Origin: a bacterium BMS3Bbin14 | GTDB taxonomy: Bacteria > Desulfobacterota > Desulfobulbia > Desulfobulbales > Desulfobulbaceae | Direction: 5' to 3' | Assembly: GCA_002897615.1 (NCBI GenBank) | Contig: BDTX01000006.1 | Location: 62,001 to 126,000 of the forward strand | DNA: 64,000 nt | Shown here: positions 8,061 to 17,342 of the stretch, in pieces | Layout of the letters: every line of letters begins with the position of its first letter | Position numbering within the stretch: the first letter of the stretch is position 1 | Notes under the pieces: generated by a model | Database searches by the model: none | What the model saw: only the letters and a program-made list of their open reading frames with translations | What the model was told of the DNA's origin: nothing | Program-made: the position numbers and the translations under genes

Positions 8061-9185
8061 TTACCCTGGTTTATCGCTCCCCGGCTTGACGGCCTGATCG
8101 AGCATGGCCGGCAGGCCGCCGCGTTCCGCCGGTGTAAAGCCGAAGACTTCCCGCCAGACAGCATCATTCTCCATACAGAAATAAAGGCAGGTCTTGTCCG
8201 AGAGATATCTGCTCAGCTCATCGGCAATGAATTTATACATGTCAAGCCGTTGGCTGCGGAAATATCTTGATTTATGGTCAAGGCCGTCAATAAATTCCGC
8301 ATAGAAAAAACGGGAAGCCGGAAACCTGCCGATGGCGGTGGCCTTGAGGGCCGGAAGAAAACGGAGGGCGCCGAGACTGATCCAGGCGATATTTTCTCCG
8401 GCAACCGCGTTGAAGAGCCGGCGGATGGTTTCCCGGTACCCTTCCCGCCAGCCGGCGTGCCGGATGATGGGATCAAAATGAAAGGCCAGCCGGTATCCCC
8501 ATCCGGCGCAGCGGGCCGCGGCGGCAAGACGTTCATCAAGGCTTGCCGTCCGGATTTCCTCGCCCGCCATGATCGCGGGGCTGTTCAGTGACCAGGCGAC
8601 AACGGTTCTGCCCCCATGCTCAAGGCCGGCCAGGTTATCGATAACCGCACTCTTGGTTTTCAACTCCAGCACCGCGTTTTTCCGCCGGCTGATGAAGTGA
8701 ACGAGATGGCGGCTGAGCCCGGTCAAGCGGTCCAGGGCCAGGCTGTCGGTAAACTCGCCGGTACCGATTCTGAAAAAACGGGCGGGCTCCGCCGTCAGCG
8801 CCTCGTCAAGCTCTCTGAACAGGTCGTCGATGTTGACAAAAAAACTCAGCCACGGGTTGTTGAGATAGGCCTGCAGGATGCAGTACACGCAGTCCATGGG
8901 ACAGTTCATGCCGATATTCAGCACCTGGTAATCACAACAGCGATACTCGCGCGTGCCCGGGCAGGGTTTGAAGAAACGGCCCCGGTTGCGACAGAGCAGC
9001 AGGTGATGTTTGCCCCTGGTCAGGTTCTCCGGATAGACACCGTCGATGACCGGACTCTGCCGCTCTTCGACAATGGCCACCGGCAGGTTGCTGCGCTTGA
9101 TAATCTCACGGGCGTAGGGGAGATCACGACACTGCTCTTCAACATAGAGCCGGGTTATATAGCGCGACGGGTCACCGTACGACAC
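8061..9185 (-). CDS. Spore-photoproduct-lyase-like radical SAM protein
   Basis: Spore photoproduct lyase repairs 5-thyminyl-5,6-dihydrothymine using a SAM-derived radical. The 374-residue protein has the radical-SAM cysteines C95, C99 and C102 (CPMDCVYC) followed by ILQAYLNNP, typical of the SPL-like group. No cysteine occurs between residue 103 and about 225, so the hydrogen-donor cysteine of Bacillus SPL (Cys141) is not obviously conserved. Non-sporulating bacteria carry such homologs with unproven function; a DNA-repair role would fit the nearby ssb. The family is well supported but the substrate is unknown. Confidence 0.82.
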   Translation of the reverse strand: MSYGDPSRYITRLYVEEQCRDLPYAREIIKRSNLPVAIVEERQSPVIDGVYPENLTRGKHHLLLCRNRGRFFKPCPGTREYRCCDYQVLNIGMNCPMDCVYCILQAYLNNPWLSFFVNIDDLFRELDEALTAEPARFFRIGTGEFTDSLALDRLTGLSRHLVHFISRRKNAVLELKTKSAVIDNLAGLEHGGRTVVAWSLNSPAIMAGEEIRTASLDERLAAAARCAGWGYRLAFHFDPIIRHAGWREGYRETIRRLFNAVAGENIAWISLGALRFLPALKATAIGRFPASRFFYAEFIDGLDHKSRYFRSQRLDMYKFIADELSRYLSDKTCLYFCMENDAVWREVFGFTPAERGGLPAMLDQAVKPGSDKPG

Positions 9186-9263
9186 GGAACATCCTCCAAA
9201 AAGGCGGAACAGCGAAACCGGCTGCTCCTGCCTGAATAACGACCTGAATTGACCATAAAATTA

Positions 9264-9483
9264 CCTGAATCCGTGACGGCTTGGGGTAATATTCCAGGCA
9301 ACATATGGAATTTATTTCATTGTTGACAAATAAATGCATTTTATATTCTTCACCGCGCCGCCCTGCGGTCCGCCCGATAACGGCACATCTGCTGCGTTGG
9401 CAACAAAGTTGATATCACACCAGGATAATCAACCTCGTTGGAGCCTTGCATCTGTACCGTTCTCGAACGCTCACGGATCCAGG
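9264..9483 (+). mobile_element. CCTGAATCC MITE, copy E (220 bp class)
   Basis: Terminal repeats are CCTGAATCCGTGA and TCACGGATCCAGG with perfect AATTA duplications (9259-9263 and 9484-9488). The internal hairpin is the mismatched intermediate GCCC-TGCG-GTCC. It lies between the SPL-like gene and rlmH. Confidence 0.93.
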
Positions 9484-9501
9484 AATTAGATTAGACAGGA
9501 A

Positions 9502-9969
9502 TCAGTTGTGATAGTTCCGGCCGGCATTGATCATGCAGCCGCGGTACAGCTGTTCCAGCAGGATCAGGCGGCTCATCTCGTGGGTAAAAGTCAGGCGGGA
9601 AAGGGAAAGAACCAGGTCGGCCTGTTGCCGGACCCGTTCATGGAGCCCGAGATGGCCGCCGAGCAGAAAATTGACGGTTTGCACGCCCCGGTCTTCCCAG
9701 GCGGAAAAGAGGGCCGCCAGTTCCTCGGAGGTGAAATCCCGCCCTCCCGGATCAAGGGCCACTTTCAACGCCTGCCCCTGGCAGCGCTCAAGCAGCAGAT
9801 CGGCGTCACATCGTTTGACGACGTCGGCCGCTGAATTCCTGTTGTGCTTTTCCTTGAGCACCACAATCTCGGTTTGCACGAAACGCCCCAGCCTCCCGGC
9901 ATAATCCTGAATCCCCTGGTCGAGATAGCGTTCCCTGGTTTTACCCAGGAAGAGAAAGACGAATTTCAT
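9502..9969 (-). CDS. rlmH: 23S rRNA pseudouridine-1915 N3-methyltransferase RlmH
   Basis: RlmH methylates the pseudouridine at position 1915 of 23S rRNA using SAM, on assembled 70S ribosomes. The 155-residue length equals the E. coli protein. It has the SPOUT-fold SAM-site motif LLGGHLGL and the C-terminal LLEQLYRGCMINAGRNYH knot region. The start ATG lies within the TTCAT target duplication of the adjacent MITE (copy F), so the native leader has been displaced. The bases before ATG are now GGATTCAGG from the MITE end, which could act as a weak ribosome-binding site. Confidence 0.96.
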   Translation of the reverse strand: MKFVFLFLGKTRERYLDQGIQDYAGRLGRFVQTEIVVLKEKHNRNSAADVVKRCDADLLLERCQGQALKVALDPGGRDFTSEELAALFSAWEDRGVQTVNFLLGGHLGLHERVRQQADLVLSLSRLTFTHEMSRLILLEQLYRGCMINAGRNYHN

Positions 9970-10096
9970 CCTGAATCCGTGACGGCTTGAGGTAATATTC
10001 CAGGCAACATATGGAATTTATTTCATTGTTGACAAATAAATGCATTTTATATTCTTCACCGCGCCGGACTGCGGTCCGCCCGATAACGGCTCCAGG
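9970..10096 (+). mobile_element. CCTGAATCC MITE, copy F (127 bp short class)
   Basis: It begins CCTGAATCCGTGA and ends ACGGCTCCAGG, with perfect TTCAT duplications (9965-9969 and 10097-10101). It has the same internal deletion as copy D, between ACGG repeats, and keeps a GGAC-TGCG-GTCC hairpin. It touches the rlmH start codon. Confidence 0.93.
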
Positions 10097-10105
10097 TTCA
10101 TGGAA

Positions 10106-10537
10106 TCAAAAAATCATCTTTGCCTGCTCTTCAAGCAGTTGTTGCAAGATCGAGCAGAACTCGTCGTAACCGAGTTCCTGGTTGAGCCCCGGGCACGACT
10201 GGCGAATGGTTGCCAAATTATGCTTGTCCGTCAGGATGCTCGGGTGCAGGGGCCACTGTCCGCAGCGCCATGGCCGACCGTCGTGAACGGTGCAGCCTTC
10301 CCTTTTATCATAAAAAATGCAGTGGCCGTCCACAATCCGCATCTGCACCACCGAATCGGTAACCCGCCAGTACTTTTCCCGCACCACCTCTCTTGGCATG
10401 CCGAGCCGGTCAATCATGCGTTGCTGGTCGTCCTGGTTTAGAGACACCGTCGTTTCGCCATGACAGCAATAGCCGCACCTGGCGCAGACGAAAATATCCG
10501 CCAACCGGTAATTTTTTCGTTGTTTACCATTGGTCAT
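10106..10537 (-). CDS. YkgJ-family cysteine cluster protein
   Basis: YkgJ-family proteins carry a putative zinc- or iron-chelating CxxCxxCC motif; their biochemical role is unknown. In this 143-residue protein the motif is CARCGYCC near the N-terminus, followed by further cysteines (DGHC, EGCTVHDGRPWRCGQWP, QSCPG), the usual family pattern. It lies upstream of rlmH on the same strand, separated by the copy F MITE, and may once have been co-transcribed with it. Confidence 0.85.
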   Translation of the reverse strand: MTNGKQRKNYRLADIFVCARCGYCCHGETTVSLNQDDQQRMIDRLGMPREVVREKYWRVTDSVVQMRIVDGHCIFYDKREGCTVHDGRPWRCGQWPLHPSILTDKHNLATIRQSCPGLNQELGYDEFCSILQQLLEEQAKMIF

Positions 10538-10553
10538 AACAGTTTATCCTGCA

Positions 10554-10603
10554 CAAAAAAACGTACAGCCCCCTAAGTCCTGAGGCATGTACGCCGTTTT
10601 TTT
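10554..10603 (-). terminator. Bidirectional rho-independent terminator
   Basis: CGTACA (10562-10567) pairs with TGTACG (10588-10593), with an inner GCC/GGC extension. The stem is flanked by an A-run at 10554-10561 and a T-run at 10596-10602, so on the minus strand it ends in a U-tract. It lies after yqgE and before ykgJ, marking the end of the long fatty-acid/ribD operon. Confidence 0.8.
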
Positions 10604-10652
10604 CTGTAATCCGGGAGGCGGAGAAATCCGCCTGAGGGCATGGATGGAATCC

Positions 10653-11204
10653 TCAGGCGTTACCGATCACATCCCCGAAGATGGAGATGTCAACGCCAAA
10701 ACTACCCGCAGCCCGTTTCCATTTAAACTCGTCCGGGGTGTTAAAGAGGATATCAAAATCACCGGGCACGGTAAGCCAGCTGTTATCCATCAGCTCCGTC
10801 TCCAGCTGGCCCATTCCCCAGCCCGCATAGCCGAGCATGAAGAGAAAGTGCTCCGGCCCTCTGCCCTGCGAAATATCCCGAAGAAGCCGGATGTCCCGCG
10901 ACAGGGAAATGTTTGAGGTTATATTCAGGGCATGGGCGGAGAGAGATCCGGAACCAAACAGAATAAATCCGGCATCCATCTCCACCGGCCCGCCCATGTA
11001 AACCGGCAGCAGGGGCGCGTCGGCCACGGGAATGTCGGCCCCGCGCAGCACGTCACGCAAGGTAATCATCGGATTCGGATTATTGATTACCAGTCCCATT
11101 GCCCCTTCTTCAGTGTGGGCGCAAAGATAAATAACCTGCTCCTGAAAACGCGGGTCAGGCATGTGCGTTGTTGAAATAAGAAAATGGCCCTTGAGACTTT
11201 CCAT
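10653..11204 (-). CDS. YqgE/AlgH family protein
   Basis: YqgE/AlgH proteins (UPF0301) are conserved and of unclear function; AlgH in Pseudomonas influences alginate regulation. This 183-residue protein starts MESLKGHFLIST and has the family hallmarks MGLVINNP and LGYAGWGMGQLE. The start at 11204 was chosen because GGAGGT lies 7 nt upstream, rather than an upstream in-frame start at 11237. It is the last gene of the operon before the terminator at 10.56 kb. Confidence 0.9.
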   Translation of the reverse strand: MESLKGHFLISTTHMPDPRFQEQVIYLCAHTEEGAMGLVINNPNPMITLRDVLRGADIPVADAPLLPVYMGGPVEMDAGFILFGSGSLSAHALNITSNISLSRDIRLLRDISQGRGPEHFLFMLGYAGWGMGQLETELMDNSWLTVPGDFDILFNTPDEFKWKRAAGSFGVDISIFGDVIGNA

Positions 11205-11283
11205 GATGCGACCTCCGCTTGTCTGCCGACAGGTCAACCAGTGCTTCGCCTAGTTTAATATTATCACCGCGGAACAGCCACAG

Positions 11284-12417
11284 TCAAGGCCGATCTTGGC
11301 CGGCCGCATTATCGGCGGGCAGCACCAGCCCTTGAATCAGGACATCGTCGCCCAGGTGGAGCAGATCAATATCTGTCAAACGAAGGCCGCCGTTTTCATC
11401 GTTTATTGCCGAGTCGCCGACAAGAGGAGTTCCCGGCCGGCCGATGAAAAACGGGGCGACAAAGAGGTAGACCTGGTCCACCAAACCCTGGCGCAGCATG
11501 GAACCATGCACGGTTGCGCCGCCCTCGACCAGCACCGAGGTGATATCCGCCCGGCCCAGGGAGCGCAAAACCTCTTCTAAATCGAGGCGGCCGCGCTCGT
11601 CCCGGCCGACCCGCCGGATAACGGCCCCGGCCCCGGCCAACTGTTTCTCCCGCTCCGCCGGGGCGTCCGTCCCGCAGAAAACCCAGGTGGCGGCGTCACT
11701 TTGCTGCCGCAGCATGGCGGCCTGGGGCGCGAGGCGCAAGGTTGTGTCCAGGATGACGCGGAGAGGGTCTCTGCCCGCGCCGTCCGGCAGGCGGGTCGTT
11801 AACGAGGGATCGTCAATCAGGGCGGTGTCCACGCCGATCAGGATGGCGTCCAGGGTGTCTCGCAGCCGGTGGGTAAAGAGCCGGGACTGCTCGCCGGTAA
11901 GCTGGCCGCCCCGGCCTCTTTTAAAGGTGATCTTGCCGTCCAGGCTCATCCCCGCTTTCATCACCACCCATGGCAGGCCGGTGGCGGCGTGTTTGATAAA
12001 TCCCCGGTTTAAGGCGCGGCATTGTTCTTCAAGCACCCCGGTTTCCACCTCAATGCCCTGGGCAGCCAGGAAGGAGCTACCGCCGCCGGCGACCGCCGGG
12101 TTGGGGTCGCGCATCCCCACGACGACCCTGGAAATGCCGGCAGCCAGCACCGCCAGGGTACAGGGCGGGGTGCGGCCGCTATGGTTACAGGGTTCAAGGG
12201 TAACGTACATGGTCGCCCCGCGGGCGGCGGCACCGGCGGCGGCAATGGCGTTCACTTCGGCATGCGGGGTCCCGGCCTTGCGGTGGTAACCGCGCCCGAC
12301 AACGGTGTCATCGCGGACAATGACCGCGCCGACGCAGGGGTTGGGAGACGTTCTTCCCTGTCCCTTTACGGCCTCCTGCAAGGCAAGACGCATGTAGCGA
12401 TGGTCATGTGGATTCAT
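11284..12417 (-). CDS. ribD: Bifunctional riboflavin deaminase/reductase RibD
   Basis: RibD deaminates the 2,5-diaminopyrimidine and then reduces the ribosyl side chain in riboflavin synthesis. The 377-residue protein has an N-terminal zinc deaminase domain (HAEVN, then PCNHSGRTPPC) and a C-terminal NADPH reductase domain (SLDGKIT, GVDTALIDDP, VEGGATVHGS). It follows nrdR in the order common to Desulfobacterota fab-rib operons; ribE, ribBA and ribH are not in this window. Confidence 0.96.
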   Translation of the reverse strand: MNPHDHRYMRLALQEAVKGQGRTSPNPCVGAVIVRDDTVVGRGYHRKAGTPHAEVNAIAAAGAAARGATMYVTLEPCNHSGRTPPCTLAVLAAGISRVVVGMRDPNPAVAGGGSSFLAAQGIEVETGVLEEQCRALNRGFIKHAATGLPWVVMKAGMSLDGKITFKRGRGGQLTGEQSRLFTHRLRDTLDAILIGVDTALIDDPSLTTRLPDGAGRDPLRVILDTTLRLAPQAAMLRQQSDAATWVFCGTDAPAEREKQLAGAGAVIRRVGRDERGRLDLEEVLRSLGRADITSVLVEGGATVHGSMLRQGLVDQVYLFVAPFFIGRPGTPLVGDSAINDENGGLRLTDIDLLHLGDDVLIQGLVLPADNAAGQDRP

Positions 12418-12444
12418 TGTCGAAACCCTAAATCCGCGGAAGAA

Positions 12445-12915
12445 TCAGGATGCGGGGTTGTCCTTGTCGACCAGAAAGATCTTGAGCTCATCCATGAACT
12501 CATTGACGTCCTTGAACTGACGATAAACGGAAGCAAAACGAACATAGGCGACGACATCAAGCTCGGGCAGGGCCTCCATCACCCATTCGCCAACGCGGCT
12601 GGTCGGGATCTCCTTGCCCCCGGTATCCTGCAGGCGTCCCTCGATAACATCAACAAAGCGGTCGATATCGGTTATACTGACCGGCCGCTTCTCGCAGGCC
12701 TTCTCAATCCCCGCCACAATCTTCCCCCGGTCCCAGGGTTCCCGGCGGCCGTCCTTTTTAACCAGCATCGGCAGCATCACTTCGATGCGCTCATAGGTGG
12801 TAAACCGCTGTTCACAATGATTACACGCCCGGCGGCGGCGGGTGATGGTACTGTCCTTATTCAGACGCGAGTCAATGACTTTGTTATTCAGGTGACCGCA
12901 GTATGGGCATTTCAT
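12445..12915 (-). CDS. nrdR: Transcriptional repressor NrdR
   Basis: NrdR represses ribonucleotide reductase operons in response to ATP/dATP. The 156-residue protein has the N-terminal zinc ribbon (CPYCGH, then CNHCEQRF) and an ATP-cone domain (about 49-139). It lies between glyA and ribD, the usual position in this operon type. Confidence 0.96.
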   Translation of the reverse strand: MKCPYCGHLNNKVIDSRLNKDSTITRRRRACNHCEQRFTTYERIEVMLPMLVKKDGRREPWDRGKIVAGIEKACEKRPVSITDIDRFVDVIEGRLQDTGGKEIPTSRVGEWVMEALPELDVVAYVRFASVYRQFKDVNEFMDELKIFLVDKDNPAS

Positions 12916-12945
12916 TAAAAACTCCAGGCCCCGGAAAACATGGGG

Positions 12946-14199
12946 TTAATAATCCGTCCTCTTGAACTCGGGATAGAGAGGCAGTTGGTCGCAGAGCGCC
13001 CGGACTTCCTGGCGGACCTGAACGATTGTTGCCATATCCCGGCTGGTGACGACCCTGTTGATCCAATCGGCGATCTTGACCATCCCCTGTTCCTTCAAGC
13101 CCCTGGTCGTGACCGACGGCGTCCCGATCCTGATCCCCCCGGTGACGAAGCGGGACTCGGTATCAAAAGGAATGGCGTTCTTATTGACGGTGAGTCCGGC
13201 GTCCTCGAGCAGCGCTTCCGCCTCTTTACCGGTTATCCCCTTGTTTTTAAGGTCGACCAGCATCAGGTGGTTATCCGTGCCGCCGGAAACAATACGGAAA
13301 CCATGCTCAATCAACCGGTCGGCCAGGGCCCCGGCATTCCTGACGACCTGCTGCTGATAGTTACGGAAATCCCGGCCCATGGCCTCTTTAAAGCCAACGG
13401 CCTTGGCCGCGATAACATGCACCAGCGGCCCGCCCTGGATGCCCGGAAAGATATTGGAATCCAGAATTTTTCCATATTCCCCCCGAGCCAGGATCAGGCC
13501 GCCGCGTGGTCCTCTCAGGGTCTTATGGGTCGTCGAGGTCACAAAATCGGCATAAGGAACCGGCGAAGGATGAACACCGGCCGCAATCAATCCGGCGATA
13601 TGGGCCATATCCACCATTAAATAGGCGCCGACCCGGTCGGCGATATGGCGGAACGCCGCGAAATCAATGGTCCGCGGGTAGGCGCTGGCCCCGGCCACGA
13701 TCATCTTCGGGCGATTTTCAAGGGCAATCCGCTCCACCTCTTCCATGTTGATTATCTCGGTTTCCCGATCCACCCCGTAGGAGACGAAGTCATACAGCTT
13801 ACCGGAAAAGCTGACCGAGCTTCCATGGGTGAGATGGCCGCCATGGGCCAGGTCCATACCGAGTACCTTGTCGCCGGGCTTCAGGACTGCGAAGTAAACC
13901 GCCATATTGGCCTGACTGCCGGAATGCGGCTGGACATTGGCATACTCGGCGGCAAAGATTTCCCGCGCCCTGTCGATGGCGAGGGTTTCCACCTCGTCCG
14001 CATATTCACAGCCGCCATAGTAGCGGCGGTGTGGATAGCCCTCGGCATATTTGTTGGTAAAGACCGACCCCTGGGCCTCGAGCACGGCCTGAGAAACGAT
14101 GTTTTCAGAAGCGATCAGCTCCAGTTGATTGGTCTGACGCTCTAATTCATACTGGGTGAGACGATAGATATCTAAATCCGTCTGTTCCAAGGTTGCCAT
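12946..14199 (-). CDS. glyA: Serine hydroxymethyltransferase
   Basis: GlyA interconverts serine and glycine using PLP and tetrahydrofolate. The 417-residue protein has the PLP-lysine motif [12 protein letters not shown] and the N-terminal LIASENI signature. The ATG at 14199 (MATLEQ) is preferred over the upstream TTG in frame because GGAAGG lies upstream at suitable spacing. It is encoded between rpiB and nrdR. Confidence 0.97.
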   Translation of the reverse strand: MATLEQTDLDIYRLTQYELERQTNQLELIASENIVSQAVLEAQGSVFTNKYAEGYPHRRYYGGCEYADEVETLAIDRAREIFAAEYANVQPHSGSQANMAVYFAVLKPGDKVLGMDLAHGGHLTHGSSVSFSGKLYDFVSYGVDRETEIINMEEVERIALENRPKMIVAGASAYPRTIDFAAFRHIADRVGAYLMVDMAHIAGLIAAGVHPSPVPYADFVTSTTHKTLRGPRGGLILARGEYGKILDSNIFPGIQGGPLVHVIAAKAVGFKEAMGRDFRNYQQQVVRNAGALADRLIEHGFRIVSGGTDNHLMLVDLKNKGITGKEAEALLEDAGLTVNKNAIPFDTESRFVTGGIRIGTPSVTTRGLKEQGMVKIADWINRVVTSRDMATIVQVRQEVRALCDQLPLYPEFKRTDY

Positions 14200-14348
14200 T
14201 ATCAAGGACCCTTCCGCTTATCTTTGACTTTCCCTCCCCAGGTGCGGCGGATCGGGAAGAAACAGGATTAAAAAAACCAACAATACCCGGTATACAAGGA
14301 TGCCGGCCACTATGCAAATTTACCGAAAAAAATGTCGCGGCAGGGAGA

Positions 14349-14777
14349 TCAACTCAACTTGTCGAGACGGCGCTGATGCCGGCCGCCGGCGAATTCGGTT
14401 TGCACCCAGACCTTTACTATATCCAGGGCCAGCTCCGGCCCCACAACCCGGCCCCCGAGACACAACACATTGGCGTTGTTATGTTCGCGGCTCTTGCCGG
14501 CAGAATACGATTCATGGCAGAGGGCCGCCCTGATATCCCGGTAGCGGTTGGCGGCGATGGCCATGCCGAGGCCGGTCCCGCAGATGAGGATGCCGCGGTC
14601 ACACTGACCGGAGCGGACCAGTTCGCAGACTTTGGCGGCAAAATCGGGATAGTCGACAGCCTCCGTGGACAGGCATCCTTCGTTCACCACTTCATGCCCC
14701 ATGGTGCTGCGCAGGAACTCCGTAACGAGCTCCTTCAATTCAAAGCCGCCATGATCACTGCCGATTGCGATTTTCAC
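14349..14777 (-). CDS. rpiB: Ribose-5-phosphate isomerase B
   Basis: RpiB interconverts ribose 5-phosphate and ribulose 5-phosphate. The 142-residue protein starts MKIAIGSDHGGFELK and has the GILICGTGLGMAIAANR active-site loop. It lies just downstream of fabF in the operon. Confidence 0.95.
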   Translation of the reverse strand: MKIAIGSDHGGFELKELVTEFLRSTMGHEVVNEGCLSTEAVDYPDFAAKVCELVRSGQCDRGILICGTGLGMAIAANRYRDIRAALCHESYSAGKSREHNNANVLCLGGRVVGPELALDIVKVWVQTEFAGGRHQRRLDKLS

Positions 14778-14805
14778 AAGTATCCTCCTGTCCCCGGAGT
14801 TTTAT

Positions 14806-16062
14806 TTAATCCGTAAACTGTCTCATAATGATGACCGCATTGGTGCCGCCAAAACCGAAAGAATTCGACATGGCTACTCCGACCTGCCGTTCCCGGGCAC
14901 AATTCGGTACATAATCAAGATCGCAGGCGGAATCCGGATGGTCGAGATTCATCGTTGGCGGGATAAGACCGTGATGAATGGTCAGGGCGACAAAAGCCGC
15001 TTCAAGGCCGCCGGAACCGCCAAGCAGGTGACCGGTCATTGATTTGGTCGAGCTGATGCAGAGTTTCGCGGCATGAGCACCGAACACGGTTTTAATGGCA
15101 AGCGTCTCGCAGCGATCATTGAGGGGCGTCGAGGTACCGTGGGCGTTGATATAGTCTATCTCTTCCGCCGCCATGCCGGCGTCTCTCAAGGCCATGGCCA
15201 TGCAGCGGGCCGCCCCTTCACCGTTTTCCGGGGGCGCGGCAATGTGATAGGCATCACTGGACAGTCCGTAGCCGACGATCTCGGCGTAAATCCTGGCGCC
15301 CCTGGACCTGGCATGCTCGAGTTCTTCCAGGATAAGCATGCCCGAACCTTCGCCGATAACAAAACCGTCCCGGTCACGGTCAAAAGGGCGTGAGGCGGTG
15401 GCAGGAGAGTCATTACGGACAGACAGGGCCTTCATCGAGCTGAATCCGCCGACGGCGAGGGGGCAGATCACCGATTCCGTCCCGCCGGAGATGACGACAT
15501 CACAGTCGCCATGCACAATGTGCCGGAAGGCCTCGCCGACGGCGTGGGTTCCGGCGGCGCAGGCCGTAGACAGGGCGAGGTTCGGGCCCTTGGCGTTAAA
15601 GCGCATGGAGATATGGCCGGAAGGCATGTTGGGAATAACGCGCGGAATGAAAAAGGGGGTAATCCGTCGCGGCCCCTTTTTCAAGTATACCCCGTGATAC
15701 TCCTCAATCGTCGGCATCCCGCCCATCCCGCAGCCGGTAATGACGCCCCGGCGCGGGGCCTCCTCCTCATCGATGGCCAGGCCGCTGTCCTGCACGGCCA
15801 TATCGGCGGCAGCGATGGCGAACTGAACAAAGAGATCCAGGTTCCGGGCCTGCTTCTTTTCAAAATAGACCCCGGCATCAAAATCCTTGACTTCGCCGGC
15901 AACCTGTGAGGCAAAAGCAGAGGCGTCAAACCTGGTAATCAGGCCGATACCGGACCGGCCGTTGACGAGCCCTTCCCATGTTTTTTCCGTGCCGGTCCCC
16001 AGGGGGGAGACCAGGCCGATACCGGTTACTACAACACGTCGTTTCACAACACTCGTACTCAA
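14806..16062 (-). CDS. fabF: Beta-ketoacyl-ACP synthase II
   Basis: FabF condenses malonyl-ACP with acyl-ACP in fatty-acid elongation. The catalytic Cys lies in STACAAGTH, with downstream His motifs [12 protein letters not shown] and [12 protein letters not shown] and the terminal [10 protein letters not shown]. The frame opens with TTG directly after the acpP stop TAA, implying translational coupling. An internal GTG at 16047 gives the more typical N-terminus [11 protein letters not shown], and neither has a strong Shine-Dalgarno, so the start is uncertain by five residues. Confidence 0.96.
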   Translation of the reverse strand: MSTSVVKRRVVVTGIGLVSPLGTGTEKTWEGLVNGRSGIGLITRFDASAFASQVAGEVKDFDAGVYFEKKQARNLDLFVQFAIAAADMAVQDSGLAIDEEEAPRRGVITGCGMGGMPTIEEYHGVYLKKGPRRITPFFIPRVIPNMPSGHISMRFNAKGPNLALSTACAAGTHAVGEAFRHIVHGDCDVVISGGTESVICPLAVGGFSSMKALSVRNDSPATASRPFDRDRDGFVIGEGSGMLILEELEHARSRGARIYAEIVGYGLSSDAYHIAAPPENGEGAARCMAMALRDAGMAAEEIDYINAHGTSTPLNDRCETLAIKTVFGAHAAKLCISSTKSMTGHLLGGSGGLEAAFVALTIHHGLIPPTMNLDHPDSACDLDYVPNCARERQVGVAMSNSFGFGGTNAVIIMRQFTD

Positions 16063-16296
16063 TTATTTTTGCAGGTTATTGATGAAGTCGATGGCGTCCT
16101 GAACCTTGGTAATCTTCTCGGCTTGCTCGTCCGGGATCTCCACGTCGAATTCCTCTTCCATGGCCATAATCAATTCCACCAGATCCAGGGAATCAGCGCC
16201 CAGGTCGTCGACAAAGGAAGCACCGGATACAACTTTATCCTTGTCTACACTGAGCTGTTCTACAATGATATCAACCATCTTGCTCTCAACCGACAT
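16063..16296 (-). CDS. acpP: Acyl carrier protein
   Basis: ACP carries growing acyl chains on a 4'-phosphopantetheine arm. The 77-residue acidic protein has the attachment motif [10 protein letters not shown], with the serine in the usual place. AAGGAG precedes the ATG by 8 nt. It lies between fabG and fabF, as in most fab operons. Confidence 0.98.
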   Translation of the reverse strand: MSVESKMVDIIVEQLSVDKDKVVSGASFVDDLGADSLDLVELIMAMEEEFDVEIPDEQAEKITKVQDAIDFINNLQK

Positions 16297-16592
16297 TGTT
16301 TTTTCTCCTTTTCGAAAAGTAATGAAGTAACGTGTTCTTCTTTTTTAGTTCTCAGGGGTCGATTCACCCCTGAAAAGGATTATTTTACAATAAAATACAA
16401 CAGGCAGTCACTATTTATTTATTCATTCCCTTCATTTTTTGTAACTATTCAGGTACAAGTGGCAAACTACCATACACAACCTCGGGCCGTAACTGTTCAG
16501 ATGTGCTCCATATTCGGAGTCTGCGCTTACCTGGGTAAGCAGGCCAACGAATCTAATAGTAGGCTACTATGTGAGGCGGCTATGCATCCCTG
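16297..16592. other. fabG-acpP intergenic region with a stable hairpin and repeat
   Basis: Within the operon this unusually long gap contains an inverted repeat TCAGGGGT / ACCCCTGA (16352-16359 and 16366-16373) without a U-tract on the minus strand. It also holds the second repeat family (16490-16585). Either could set ACP level relative to the upstream genes by RNA structure or processing. No gene was seen. Confidence 0.5.
16490..16585 (+). repeat. Second intergenic repeat family, copy 1
   Basis: The block from CGTAACTGTTCAGATGTGCT through GGCCAACGAATCTA to GAGGCGGC recurs at 33.7 kb. This copy can form GCTTAC/GTAAGC and ATAGT/ACTAT hairpins. It is unrelated to the CCTGAATCC MITE. Function unknown. 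Confidence 0.7.
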
Positions 16593-17342
16593 TCAGTTGC
16601 CCATGTACATGCCGCCGTTGACATGCAGGGTCTGACCGGTCATGTAATTGCAGTCGGCAGAGGCGAGAAAGGCCACCGCCGCCGCCACATCTTCGGGTTG
16701 GCCGAGGGTGCCGAGGGGAATCTGGAGCTTGATCGCCTCCTGGATGTCCTCGGGCAGGCCACTCGTCATATCGGTCACGATGTAACCGGGGGCCACACAG
16801 TTGACCGTCACGTTGCGGGCGGCGAGTTCGCGGGCCATGGACTTGGTCAGACCGACCAGGCCGGCCTTGGCCGCGCCGTAGTTCACCTGGCCGGCATTGC
16901 CGAGAAAACCGATGACCGAGGTCATGTTGATGATCCGGCCCCAGCGTTTTTTCATCATGCCGCGCATGACGGCCTTGCTGCACAGAAAGGCCCCTTTCAG
17001 GTTCGTATCCAGCACCTGGTCCCAGTCGTCATTCCGCATGCGGGCCATGAGGCCGTCCCGGGTAATACCGGCATTGTTGACCAGGATATCAACCGAGCCC
17101 CGGCCGGTGGTAACGGCCTTGACGGCCGCGGCAACAGCCGTGGCGTCGGCAACGTCGAATTGGCTGGTAAAGGCGGTACCGCCCGCGGCCTCAATGGCCG
17201 CCAGTGTTTCTTCCGCCGCCCCCGGCTGGCTGACATAGTTGATGCCGACGCAGACCCCCATCGAGGCCAGGCGCAGACAGACCGCCCGGCCAATCCCCCG
17301 GCTGCCGCCGGTTACCAAGGCTATTTTTCCTGCAAGTGTCAT
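16593..17342 (-). CDS. fabG: 3-oxoacyl-ACP reductase
   Basis: FabG reduces 3-ketoacyl-ACP with NADPH. The 249-residue short-chain dehydrogenase has the TGGSRGIG cofactor loop, the NNAG motif and the catalytic YGAAK. Its ATG overlaps the etfA stop by four bases, and GGAGG lies about 10 nt upstream within etfA, so it is translationally coupled to the ETF genes. Confidence 0.97.
   Translation of the reverse strand: MTLAGKIALVTGGSRGIGRAVCLRLASMGVCVGINYVSQPGAAEETLAAIEAAGGTAFTSQFDVADATAVAAAVKAVTTGRGSVDILVNNAGITRDGLMARMRNDDWDQVLDTNLKGAFLCSKAVMRGMMKKRWGRIINMTSVIGFLGNAGQVNYGAAKAGLVGLTKSMARELAARNVTVNCVAPGYIVTDMTSGLPEDIQEAIKLQIPLGTLGQPEDVAAAVAFLASADCNYMTGQTLHVNGGMYMGN

Noticed and set aside
9300-9345. 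TTGACA and TATATT-like words inside the MITE as a possible outward promoter
   Set aside because: The spacing is 13 bp in all long copies, outside the sigma70 range, so promoter activity cannot be claimed from sequence.
11498-12289. Long plus-strand frame opposite ribD
   Set aside because: Antisense shadow of a well-supported RibD coding region, rich in Arg/Ser/Pro from reverse reading.
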